From: an uncultured Pirellulaceae bacterium
GTDB lineage: Bacteria > Planctomycetota > Planctomycetia > Pirellulales > Pirellulaceae
NCBI GenBank assembly: GCA_947258905.1
Contig: CAMYKF010000680.1
Span: 1 to 9,556, forward strand
Direction of reading: 5' to 3'
Length of the DNA stretch: 9,556 nt
Shown in pieces: positions 1-7,166 of the stretch. The notes beneath the pieces are model-generated. The model worked only from the letters and a program-made list of their open reading frames with translations, made no database searches and had not been told where the DNA came from. A program made the position numbers and the translations under genes. Each line of letters opens with the position of its first letter. Positions within the stretch are counted from its first letter, which is position 1.

Positions 1-210
1 ATGGAGCAAATCTCGCGGGCGGTCAATGAACTGACCACCAGTGACCGGGAAATATTGTTGCTGCGGCACGTCGAAGGGCTGTCGCATCGCGAGATCGCGC
101 AGATTTTTGATATCGAAGAGGCCGCAGCACGCAAAAGGTATGGCCGCGTGTTGGTGCGGTTTCAGAAGTTGTTGGTTCAAAACGGAGTTACCGAATCGGA
201 CGCGTATTGA
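1..210 (+). CDS. ECF-type RNA polymerase sigma factor, C-terminal part (region 4), 5' end outside window
   Basis: The last 69 residues of a sigma-70/ECF protein that directs RNA polymerase to a specific promoter set. They form region 4: a helix containing TTSDREILLLRHVEGLSHRE, then a helix-turn-helix (LSHREIAQIFDIEEAAARKR) that would bind the -35 element, and a final basic helix (RVLVRFQKLL). The frame is open from base 1 with no stop before TGA at 208-210. The ATG at base 1 is probably an internal methionine, because a complete ECF factor has about 180-200 residues with a region 2 that must lie upstream. The next gene, 85 bases downstream on the same strand, is a Ser/Thr kinase. ECF factors paired with such kinases are known in planctomycetes, where the kinase is thought to replace the usual anti-sigma factor. 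The family is clear; the subgroup cannot be assigned without region 2. Confidence 0.85.
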   Translation: MEQISRAVNELTTSDREILLLRHVEGLSHREIAQIFDIEEAAARKRYGRVLVRFQKLLVQNGVTESDAY

Positions 211-225
211 AGAACCGCAAGTAAA

Positions 226-270
226 CCTGGGGCTCACGCCCCAGGCTATCGCCTGTCGCCGCTTCGCGGC
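226..270 (+). repeat. two-hairpin palindromic element between sigma factor and kinase genes
   Basis: Two perfect hairpins follow each other. The first has 8-bp arms (226-233 CCTGGGGC and 238-245 GCCCCAGG) around a TCAC loop. The second has 5-bp arms (258-262 GCCGC and 266-270 GCGGC) around TTC. Together they fill more than half of the 85-base gap between the two genes. No run of T follows either stem, so a classical intrinsic terminator is unlikely. From memory, closely similar paired motifs recur between genes in planctomycete genomes, so I read this as a copy of a dispersed REP-like element. It could also act as an RNA processing or stability signal between sigma factor and kinase. The repeat status is not verifiable from this window. 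Confidence 0.6.
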
Positions 271-295
271 TATTAATTTCCTAACGAGCAAAATT

Positions 296-3200
296 ATGGC
301 TGACACACAAATCAAACCGGAAGCGGAAGCCAGCCTCTCCGATCGAGTGGGCGAAATCGCCGATCGGTTTACCGCTGAACTGGATCAGGGTCGATCACCC
401 GACATCGACGCTTACCTGGCCGAGCACGCCGATCTCAGCGAGGAATTGCGGCCGCTGCTGACCGCATTGGCGGAAATCGAGCGGGGCGGGCTCGATCAAT
501 TGGCAGACGGACCCGACCGGCAAAAAACCCTCGGTGACTTTCGTATCCTCCGCGAGATCGGGCGTGGCGGAATGGGGATCGTTTACGAGGCCGAGCAAAT
601 TTCGATGGGTCGCTGCGTGGCGCTCAAGGTGCTGCCATTCGCGTCCATGCTCGATCCCAAGCCGCTGGAGCGGTTCAAAAACGAAGTCCGCGCGGTTGCC
701 GCACTCGAACATCCGCACATCATTTCGGTTTATTCGGTAGGCAAGGAACGCGGGATATACTTCTATGCCATGCAGCTGATTCGCGGACAGAGTCTGGCAG
801 CCGTGATTCAACAACTGAATGCCCTGCGCCGTGCTGACGTTGGGCTATCTGGCAGCTCGATCGGCGACATTGTGGCCCAATCGGATACCGCTGTCAGTGA
901 TGAATCAAATCTGGACGAAACCGTGACGGACGAAATTCGAGTGGCCGTCTCAAGTCAATCACAGCGATCCAGCCCTGAAACCCGTGGCCACAAGGACCAT
1001 GGCACGCTCCGGTCAGCAACGGATCGCAATTACTACGCCAATGTCGCCCGACTCGGCATTCAGGCGGCCGAGGCATTGGCGCATGCTCACGAACACGGAA
1101 TTGTGCACCGCGATATCAAACCCGGCAATTTGATGCTCGATGCGCACGGCCAGTTGTTCGTTACCGATTTTGGCCTCGCGCGAATCGAAGCCGCCGGTGT
1201 GACCATGACCGGCGACTGGCTGGGCACGCCGAGGTACATGTCACCGGAGCAGGCACTGGGCAGGAAAGTCGTGATCGATCAGCGGGCCGACATCTATTCC
1301 CTGGGCGTGACGTTGTATGAACTGCTGACACTCAGGCCGGCGTTTGACGCCGTTGACCGCCAGGCGTTGCTGAGCCAAATTGCCAGTGAGGAACCCATCC
1401 GTCCCCGCGCAATCGACTCGCAAATTCCCGCCGAGCTGGAAACGATTTTGCTGAAGGCGATCAGCAAGCATCGCGATGAGCGATACGACTCGGCCATTGA
1501 GCTTGCCGATGACTTGCAGTGCTTTCTGGAAAACAAGCCGATCAAGGCCAAGCCGCCGACGCTCGTGCAACGCGGCACCAAGTGGGCTGTGCGGCACAAA
1601 CCGCTGGTGGCTGCCGTGGCCATCATTCTGATTCTGGCCAGTTTGGGGTTGGCGATCAGCAACTTGCTGATTGCCCAGGAGCGGAGCATTGCCCGGCAAC
1701 AACGCGACGAAGCCCGGCATCAAAAAACACGAGCCGACGAAAACTTTCGCCGCGCTCAGGCAGCCGTAGACCAGTACCTGACGAAGGTCAGCGAAAACGA
1801 TCTGCTCGATGCCCCTTCGCTGCAACCCCTGCGCAAACAACTCCTCGAATTGGCGCTGACCTATTACCAGGAGTTTATACAGGAGCGAGGCGACGATCCG
1901 CAGGTCCGATCTCACCTGGCCGAGGCCTACGTGAAAGTTGGTGCGATTACCACCGTGATTGGGAGCCAACGAGATGCCATCGCCGCCTACCGCAACGCTC
2001 TCGTCATCCAGGAAAGGCTCGTAACGGATCATCCAGATGTACCCGATTACCAATCAAACCTGGCTGGTTCGTACGATGTGCTCGGCAGTATGTTGCGGTG
2101 CACCCGTGACACGCAAAGAGCACACCAGTACTTCGACAATGCCATAGAAATCCTCGAGAACCTGGTTGCCGATCATCCAAAGTTGCTCGATTATCAACAT
2201 GCTCTTGCCGGTTCCTACCACAACCTTGGCACACTGCACGGAGATCTGGGCAATTACGAACAGGCATATGAACTAACAGAAAACGCCATTGAGATCAGCG
2301 AAAAACTGGTTCAAACAGATGCCGCTGCGGTCAAATATCAGGACTACCTGGGCAGGCATTACGTTCAACTTGCCATGCTCCAGGGAACCCGAACCATAGG
2401 ACAACCTGATGTCGCGCTCGTCTCTTTTCAAAAGGCCATTGATACCTGGCACGAGCTGTTGGAGGCACATCCGCAGGTTCTCAAATATCACGAGAATCTG
2501 GCCAGTAGTTATTCGAATCTTGGCGTATTGCAGATGCGTAACGGGAATCTGGAGGCTGCACTCAATTCTTACGAGCTTGCGCTCCGGATGCGGACAAGAC
2601 TGGCCGGTGAAAACCCGCAGGTCACCGGCTTTCAAAATGCCGTGGACAATTCAATACAAAATCTGGGGGCATTAACAAGGTTACAGGTTCACGCCAACGA
2701 TCTTGAGACGGCCATCGGTCGTGGCCATTCCGCTCTCGTCTCGCTCAAGGACTTCATCAATCGCTTCCCGGATCACAGCGTCGCCAGATACGAACTGTTT
2801 GACTATTACTGCGAACTGGCCAATTTGTTCATTGATGGGGAGTACGAAGCGGAAGCCAAAAGAGCGTGGCAGGACGCGTTCGCACTTTGGGATGAAGCGG
2901 GAATTGATGTTGGCGTCAACACCACTGATGACCAACAGCGGGCCGCGATCGTCAATGATGTCGCCTGGTATCTGGCAACCTGCCCAAATGAAGAATTGCG
3001 CGATGCAAATCGGGCAGTGGAAATCGCCAGATTGGCCGTTGATTTGCAGCCCGATTCTTCCAATTTCTGGAACACGCTTGGTGTCGCATATTACGAAGCT
3101 GGCGAATGGACACGAGCGAAAACATCGTTGCAAACATCGCTGAAGTGCCTCTCCGGCCAACGCCAGTCATCAGGCCACGCTCAAAACTGGCTTTTCCTCG

Positions 3201-3367
3201 CCATGGTCGAATGGGAAATGGGCGAAACCGGAAACGCGCGTCAATGGTACGACGAAGCAGTCGAATGGATGAACCGAAATACAGTTGAAGACCAGCAACT
3301 GCTACGCTTTCGCGATGAAGCGGCCATCCTGCTGGGTATTGAGCCCATGGGAAATAATCACCGCTAA
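296..3367 (+). CDS. membrane-bound Ser/Thr protein kinase with extracytoplasmic TPR repeats
   Basis: A 1023-residue sensor kinase that would phosphorylate Ser/Thr on cytoplasmic targets. Residues 1-75 form a helical region (PDIDAYLAEHADLSEELRPL) common at the front of planctomycete kinases. The kinase domain (about 82-410) has the glycine loop IGRGGMGIV (88-96), lysine K111 in VALK, E130 as likely helix-C glutamate, HRDIKPGN (271-278), DFG (291-293), GTPRYMSPEQ (310-319) and D332 in ADIYSLG, so it should be active. A polar Ser/Asp-rich insert of about 75 residues (172-246) precedes helix E. One membrane span lies at 436-459. The rest carries TPR-like units of about 42-45 residues (530-800 and 880-990) and would face the periplasm. 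The ATG at 296 was chosen because the 85 codons upstream in frame overlap the sigma gene and the hairpin element and look non-coding. No strong ribosome binding site is visible. The sigma gene just upstream suggests a shared signalling role; its substrate is unknown. Confidence 0.93.
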   Translation: MADTQIKPEAEASLSDRVGEIADRFTAELDQGRSPDIDAYLAEHADLSEELRPLLTALAEIERGGLDQLADGPDRQKTLGDFRILREIGRGGMGIVYEAEQISMGRCVALKVLPFASMLDPKPLERFKNEVRAVAALEHPHIISVYSVGKERGIYFYAMQLIRGQSLAAVIQQLNALRRADVGLSGSSIGDIVAQSDTAVSDESNLDETVTDEIRVAVSSQSQRSSPETRGHKDHGTLRSATDRNYYANVARLGIQAAEALAHAHEHGIVHRDIKPGNLMLDAHGQLFVTDFGLARIEAAGVTMTGDWLGTPRYMSPEQALGRKVVIDQRADIYSLGVTLYELLTLRPAFDAVDRQALLSQIASEEPIRPRAIDSQIPAELETILLKAISKHRDERYDSAIELADDLQCFLENKPIKAKPPTLVQRGTKWAVRHKPLVAAVAIILILASLGLAISNLLIAQERSIARQQRDEARHQKTRADENFRRAQAAVDQYLTKVSENDLLDAPSLQPLRKQLLELALTYYQEFIQERGDDPQVRSHLAEAYVKVGAITTVIGSQRDAIAAYRNALVIQERLVTDHPDVPDYQSNLAGSYDVLGSMLRCTRDTQRAHQYFDNAIEILENLVADHPKLLDYQHALAGSYHNLGTLHGDLGNYEQAYELTENAIEISEKLVQTDAAAVKYQDYLGRHYVQLAMLQGTRTIGQPDVALVSFQKAIDTWHELLEAHPQVLKYHENLASSYSNLGVLQMRNGNLEAALNSYELALRMRTRLAGENPQVTGFQNAVDNSIQNLGALTRLQVHANDLETAIGRGHSALVSLKDFINRFPDHSVARYELFDYYCELANLFIDGEYEAEAKRAWQDAFALWDEAGIDVGVNTTDDQQRAAIVNDVAWYLATCPNEELRDANRAVEIARLAVDLQPDSSNFWNTLGVAYYEAGEWTRAKTSLQTSLKCLSGQRQSSGHAQNWLFLAMVEWEMGETGNARQWYDEAVEWMNRNTVEDQQLLRFRDEAAILLGIEPMGNNHR

Positions 3368-3373
3368 CTCACC

Positions 3374-3416
3374 TGGTCGGCGACCACAACCTGCCGTCGA
3401 ATCGCCAAACCTGGCG
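3374..3416. terminator. two small hairpins between convergent kinase and helicase genes
   Basis: The 55-base gap between the two stop codons holds a 13-base palindrome TGGTCGGCGACCA (3374-3386) and a hairpin with arms CGCCA (3403-3407) and TGGCG (3412-3416) around AACC. Their position between converging genes suits a bidirectional end-of-transcription or RNA-protecting role. The stems are short and no T-run follows on either strand, so termination is only a guess. Confidence 0.3.
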
Positions 3417-3422
3417 TCCGCC

Positions 3423-5384
3423 CTAATTTGCCGGCACCGCGGAATTCTCGAGACAGGCCAGGTATTTCGGGTGATCGGCTTTGCCAGTCATTTCGTACAG
3501 AAACCGGCTGGGCAGTGTGACTTGGGGCTTGCCCCATTTCATGCGGCTCAGCGACATGGACAGCGTTAATCGCTGTTCGGCTCGCGTGATGCCGACGTAA
3601 CACAGCCGCCGTTCCTCGTCGATCGAGCGGTCGTCGGCCAGGCTGCGATGATGGGGCAGGATGCCTTCCTCCAGACCCACCAGATAGACCTCGGGGAACT
3701 CCAGCCCCTTGGCACTGTGCAGGGTCATCAGGGCAATGGCGTTGCGCTCGAGTTTCTTTTCCTTTTCGTTCTGCAACTGGCGATCGTCCAGGGTGATCTG
3801 GTCCATGAAATCGCCCAGCGACGGGTCCCGGGCGTCCTTCTCGTATTGCCCGACGGCATTGACGATTTGCTCGACGTTGTTCCAGCGGGCTTCGCGTTCC
3901 AGCGGCTCGGTGTAAACGCGTTCGATTTCACGCCGGTAGTCGCTGCGGGCGATTAGATGCTTGACACGTTCTACAAGCGACGCCGATTTGCTGTGGCCGG
4001 CAATCAGGTCACGCAGTTGGTCGAGGCCGCGGTTGGCGGCGGGCGACAGGGCAGGGCGGGCGGCCGGATACAGCACAAGATCAGCAAGTTCCGTTCCCGC
4101 ATCGCCGCTCGCATCGAGCAACTTGTCGACGACCTTGTTGCCCAATCCCCGCGGCGGCGTGTTAATGATTCGCCGCAGTGACAGTTCGTCGCGTGGATTG
4201 TCCAGCAACCTGAGATAGGCCAGTACATCCTTGACTTCCTTGCGATCGAAGAACGAGAAGCCACCGATCAGCACGTAAGGCAGATTCGCCTTGCGCAATT
4301 CCGTCTCGAACGGGCGCGGCTGTTCATTGGTGCGAAACAGAATCGCAAAGTGACCAGGCTGGACGCCGGGTTGGGTCAGCCGATTGCGAATCTGCAGCAC
4401 GATTTCTTTCGCTTCGCGCGTCTCGTCATTGAACTGCTGAATGGCAGGCGCCGGCCCTTGCGGTCGACCGCTGATCAATTTCTTGTCATGGCGGTCGAGG
4501 TTAAAGGAGATCAATCGGTTGGCCATCTCGATGATCGGCCCGGTGGAGCGATAGTTCTTTTCGAGGTTGACGAGTTTGGCGGCTGGCCAGTCCTGTCCGA
4601 AATTCAGAATGTGTTCGACTTCGGCGCCGCGAAACCCGTAGATCGACTGGTCGTCATCGCCCACAACGCACAGGTTTTGATGGCGCTGGGCCAGTGCCTT
4701 GATGATGCGGTACTGGCAAGCGTTGGTGTCCTGATATTCGTCGACCAGAATGTGATCAAAGCGATTGGCCTCGCTGCGGCAAATTTTCGGAAACTGCTCG
4801 AACAGATCCTCGACCAACAACAGCAGGTCGTCAAAGTCGACGGCACCCTGTTGTTTGAGATGTTGCTGGTAACGGCGAAAGGCCGCGGCGGCCAGTGTCT
4901 GCAATTCGTCCTCGGCGACGATGGCGGCCTGGGGAGGGCGCAGGGCACGCGACTTCCAGGCACTGATCTGCCAAATCAGCTGGGCAGGTGTCATGGTCGA
5001 TTCCGGTGCTCGGACTTCCCGCAAAACACGCCTGGCCAGGCTCTCCTGATCGCCGCGATTGAAAATGACGAATCGCAGCGGGTATCCGAGCTGTTGAATA
5101 TGCCGTCGCAGGATGCGGACGCAGAGCGAATGAAAGGTGGAGATAACCGGTCGCTCGGCGGATTTCTTCCGCAATATGGCGCTGACGCGTTTTTGCATTT
5201 CGTCGGCGGCCTTGTTGGTGAATGTCACCGCCAGAATCCGCCCGGGCTGGATGCCGCTACGGATCAGGTTGGTGATCCGCACCGTTACTACCCGTGTTTT
5301 GCCGGTCCCCGCGCCCGCCAGCACCAGCAGCGGGCCATTCAGCGTTTGACTGGCCTCCTTTTGAGCGGCATTCAGACTGGCCAC
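3423..5384 (-). CDS. uvrD: UvrD/PcrA/Rep-type superfamily 1A DNA helicase
   Basis: An ATP-driven 3'-to-5' DNA helicase of the family used in excision and mismatch repair, replication restart and removal of proteins from DNA. With the GTG start it has 653 residues and all SF1A motifs in order: LNAAQ (Q motif, 4-8), AGAGTGKT (Walker A, 23-30), TFTNKAADEM (54-63), DEYQDT (Walker B, 215-220), GDDDQSIYGFRGA (242-254), NYRS (277-280), LMTLHSAKGLEF (552-563) and YVGITRAEQ (596-604). E. coli Rep (673) and UvrD (720) are slightly longer; the C-terminal tail after motif VI is short. The GTG at 5384 has GAGGA five bases upstream, puts the Q motif at residue 4 as in Rep, and lies about 45 bases downstream of a good promoter. 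A TTG at 5585 would give 720 residues, but the added 67 look unlike helicase sequence and cross both promoters of the intergenic region. Whether it is UvrD, PcrA or Rep by orthology cannot be settled here. Confidence 0.93.
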   Translation of the reverse strand: MASLNAAQKEASQTLNGPLLVLAGAGTGKTRVVTVRITNLIRSGIQPGRILAVTFTNKAADEMQKRVSAILRKKSAERPVISTFHSLCVRILRRHIQQLGYPLRFVIFNRGDQESLARRVLREVRAPESTMTPAQLIWQISAWKSRALRPPQAAIVAEDELQTLAAAAFRRYQQHLKQQGAVDFDDLLLLVEDLFEQFPKICRSEANRFDHILVDEYQDTNACQYRIIKALAQRHQNLCVVGDDDQSIYGFRGAEVEHILNFGQDWPAAKLVNLEKNYRSTGPIIEMANRLISFNLDRHDKKLISGRPQGPAPAIQQFNDETREAKEIVLQIRNRLTQPGVQPGHFAILFRTNEQPRPFETELRKANLPYVLIGGFSFFDRKEVKDVLAYLRLLDNPRDELSLRRIINTPPRGLGNKVVDKLLDASGDAGTELADLVLYPAARPALSPAANRGLDQLRDLIAGHSKSASLVERVKHLIARSDYRREIERVYTEPLEREARWNNVEQIVNAVGQYEKDARDPSLGDFMDQITLDDRQLQNEKEKKLERNAIALMTLHSAKGLEFPEVYLVGLEEGILPHHRSLADDRSIDEERRLCYVGITRAEQRLTLSMSLSRMKWGKPQVTLPSRFLYEMTGKADHPKYLACLENSAVPAN

Positions 5385-5435
5385 ACGGTTCCTCGCAAAT
5401 CCGTTGCTATTTTCACGATCAAGGACGGGCGAGCC

Positions 5436-5465
5436 ATCATACGCGGCTGGATCTGGAATTGTCCA
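5436..5465 (-). promoter_or_regulatory. sigma-70-type promoter of the helicase gene
   Basis: Read on the minus strand, TGGACA (5465-5460) and TATGAT (5441-5436) lie 18 bases apart, each matching five of six consensus positions. Transcription would begin near 5429, about 45 bases before the GTG start of the helicase. The element falls inside the reading frame of the longer TTG-started version, which argues for the shorter protein. No operator is recognisable; in particular no LexA-box match stood out. Confidence 0.6.
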
Positions 5466-5565
5466 GCGGCTGAGTTGCACGGACCAATGGGACGGGGAGT
5501 GTGCAGATTCAACTCCCCCTGACCCCTCCACTGACTCGGTGGATTGCCCTGCGTTAATGGTCGCC

Positions 5566-5595
5566 TTGACCGTTTTTTGCGACAACGCGTATACT
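5566..5595 (+). promoter_or_regulatory. sigma-70-type promoter of the TPR-yraN-eamA gene set
   Basis: TTGACC (5566-5571) and TATACT (5590-5595) lie 18 bases apart, five of six matches each, with a T-rich stretch (5573-5578) in the spacer. This is the best promoter-like sequence in the window. Transcription would start around 5602, leaving a leader of about 209 bases before the ATG at 5811. It diverges from the helicase promoter about 100 bases away. Confidence 0.65.
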
Positions 5596-5601
5596 CGGAT
5601 T

Positions 5602-5810
5602 CAGCTGGAGACGGCGCCTGCGACAGATGCCCTCCGGCCCCGGGAACCCGACACGGCAGCGAGGGAAGAGCGAATGGTCGGGTCGATCCCGCGCTGGCGC
5701 TGCGGTTTCTGTTTCCACTCCTGTGCTGCGGTTTTGAACCGAGCTCCCGAGGTAGATTTTTTTTGCGGCCATCGCCATACCTGACTCCGCTTGTCCCCGC
5801 GGCCATCAAC
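5602..5810 (+). other. long 5' leader of the TPR protein gene, with possible 36-codon upstream ORF
   Basis: This is the second half of the 426-base gap between the helicase and TPR genes; the first half holds the two divergent promoters. It includes an ATG at 5674 preceded by GAGGGA at a usable distance, opening a 36-codon frame that ends at TGA 5782-5784, 26 bases before the TPR start. The predicted peptide has four cysteines and resembles nothing I know. Inside the frame, arms CGGTT (5729-5733) and AACCG (5737-5741) form a hairpin, extended by GCT/AGC around one bulged base, and eight T residues follow at 5757-5764 after a gap. The layout recalls a leader-peptide or attenuation arrangement, but the T-run is too far from the stem for a normal terminator, so the role is unproven. 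Confidence 0.3.
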
Positions 5811-6653
5811 ATGAACAAAAAGAAACGCGAACTGGAAAAGAACGAACTTGCCGATGCGGTGACTGCGCATCTGGAAAATCTAAAGCCGCATATGACCCGT
5901 ATCATTCTGATTGGCTGTGCCGTCATTCTGGGCATTCTGGCGGTCGCTTTCTGGATCAACAGCAGTCGCACGATTCGGGAATCCCGGTGGCGTGAGTATT
6001 TCACTTCCTCCCGATTTGCCGATCCCCGCGCGATGGATACCGTCGCCGAGTTGTATCCCAATACGACTCCCGGTCATTTTGCCCTGATCGGCGCGGCCGA
6101 TGCCGACTCGATCGAGGCGTTCAGCAACCTGGCCAGCAGTCGGGAAGCTTACAACGAAAAACTCAAAAAGGCAGCGGAGCGTTACGAGCAAATTGTGGAG
6201 AGCACTTCGGAGGTCAATCCGTTTGCCCGCCTGCGAGCCACATACGCACTGGCCTACACCTACGAGTCGCTGGGTCGATTCAAGCGAGCTGAAAAGCTTT
6301 ACCAGCAGATCATTGACGATGCCGGTGAAACGCCCGAGGGCGAATTGGCGGCATCCGCGCTGGTTCGCATCACCAACCCGAAAATGACCGCCATCTACAC
6401 CGCCTTCGAAGCCTGGGAACCGCCGCCTTCGACAGCCCCGGGGCGACCCGGTGGATTGCCACCACGCCCCGATATCAGCTTCGGCGAAGAAGCTGAATCC
6501 ACTGCAGCTGACGACGCAACGCCAGACGATGCTGCCAGCCCGGACGATCAGCCCGCTGATGATGAAACCGATGATGTGGCGGACCCGTCCGGCGGTGATG
6601 ATGATTCGGCCACTGATCCTGCCGCTGGCGACGGCAATTCTCCTCGTCCCTGA
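5811..6653 (+). CDS. single-span membrane protein with TPR domain and acidic tail (YfgM-like)
   Basis: A 280-residue protein with a charged N-terminus (MNKKKRELEKNELADAV), one membrane span at about 29-49 (IILIGCAVILGILAVAFWI), and a helical domain (55-190) ending in a TPR-like unit around LRATYALAYTYESLGRFKRA (141-160). The tail (about 201-280) is Pro-rich, then dominated by Asp, Ala, Glu and Pro, and is probably disordered. N-in topology would place the TPR part outside the cytoplasmic membrane. The architecture resembles YfgM, which associates with the SecYEG translocon in E. coli, but the homology is inferred from layout only. The ATG at 5811 precedes the membrane segment at a normal distance; no Shine-Dalgarno site is visible. 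An in-frame TTG at 5544 lies upstream of the promoter and is rejected. yraN begins 10 bases after its stop, so the two are probably co-transcribed. Confidence 0.75.
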   Translation: MNKKKRELEKNELADAVTAHLENLKPHMTRIILIGCAVILGILAVAFWINSSRTIRESRWREYFTSSRFADPRAMDTVAELYPNTTPGHFALIGAADADSIEAFSNLASSREAYNEKLKKAAERYEQIVESTSEVNPFARLRATYALAYTYESLGRFKRAEKLYQQIIDDAGETPEGELAASALVRITNPKMTAIYTAFEAWEPPPSTAPGRPGGLPPRPDISFGEEAESTAADDATPDDAASPDDQPADDETDDVADPSGGDDDSATDPAAGDGNSPRP

Positions 6654-6663
6654 TCGGCACGCC

Positions 6664-7104
6664 ATGACCGTCTGGTCTCGAATTCGCGAGTCGGTCGGCG
6701 GCAAACGGGCCGGGCTGTCGCTGGGCAAGCGCGGCGAACAGGCGGCCGAGCGATTCCTGGCACGTCGCGGCTTGAAAATCGTCGCTCGCAGTTATGCCAA
6801 TCACATCGGTGAAATTGATCTGATCGCCATTGATTTGCGCTCAAAACCCCGCACGGTGGTGTTCGTCGAAGTGAAGACCCGACAAAGCGATCTCAGGGGT
6901 CTGCCCGTCGAAGCGGTCGATGAACGGAAGCAGCGACAGATTACCGAAACGGCCCTCGTGTATCTGCGACAACATCATTTGCTGGAATGCCGTTTTCGCT
7001 TCGACATCGTGGGCATTATGTGGCCCGCAGAAACTCGTCGCCCCGAAATCAAGCACTATGTCAACGCGTTTGAACCGACCGGTCGGGGGCAGTTATTCGC
7101 CTGA
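6664..7104 (+). CDS. yraN: YraN/UPF0102 family endonuclease-fold protein
   Basis: A 146-residue protein of the YraN (UPF0102) family, which has a restriction-endonuclease-like fold related to Holliday-junction resolvases; its cellular role is not established. Family hallmarks are present in order: GKRGEQAAERFLARRGLKIV (21-40), GEIDLIAID (49-57) with the candidate catalytic acids E50 and D52, VVFVEVKTR (65-73) with E69 and K71, the stretch VDERKQRQI (85-93), and FRFDIVGI (111-118). The length fits the family (about 110-130) with a slightly longer C-terminus. The frame is open upstream through the end of the TPR gene; the ATG at 6664 was chosen because it lies 10 bases past the TPR stop and leaves a normal N-terminus. 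No clear ribosome binding site is seen. In many bacteria yraN lies near rnhB or DNA-processing genes; here its neighbours are a membrane TPR protein and a transporter. Confidence 0.9.
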   Translation: MTVWSRIRESVGGKRAGLSLGKRGEQAAERFLARRGLKIVARSYANHIGEIDLIAIDLRSKPRTVVFVEVKTRQSDLRGLPVEAVDERKQRQITETALVYLRQHHLLECRFRFDIVGIMWPAETRRPEIKHYVNAFEPTGRGQLFA

Positions 7105-7166
7105 TGGCAATGCGGTCCGCCGCATGACTTGCTTCAGATGGTTGTTGCCTGGGGAGACGCTGCGGG

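Noticed and set aside
41..295. In-frame extension of the kinase by 85 codons upstream of 296
   Set aside because: It overlaps the sigma gene in another frame and runs through the hairpin element; the encoded sequence is Cys/Arg-rich and unlike the kinase family N-terminus.
1241..2053. 270-codon open frame on the minus strand inside the kinase gene
   Set aside because: It is antisense to kinase and TPR coding sequence with no domain of its own.
4350..5522. 390-codon open frame on the plus strand opposite the helicase
   Set aside because: It lies antisense to conserved helicase motifs, shows no recognisable domain, and is expected from GC-biased codon use on the other strand.
5757..5764. Run of eight T as an intrinsic terminator
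   Set aside because: The nearest hairpin ends 12 bases upstream and only a 3-bp stem abuts the run, so the structure does not meet the usual terminator form.
5372..6061. 229-codon minus-strand frame over the intergenic gap and the TPR gene start
   Set aside because: It overlaps both divergent promoters and the start of two supported genes, and its Arg/Ser/Pro-rich product has no recognisable family.
6411..6653. Asp-codon-rich stretch as a possible tandem DNA repeat or CRISPR-like array
   Set aside because: There is no fixed unit length or spacer pattern; it is low-complexity coding sequence in the TPR protein frame.
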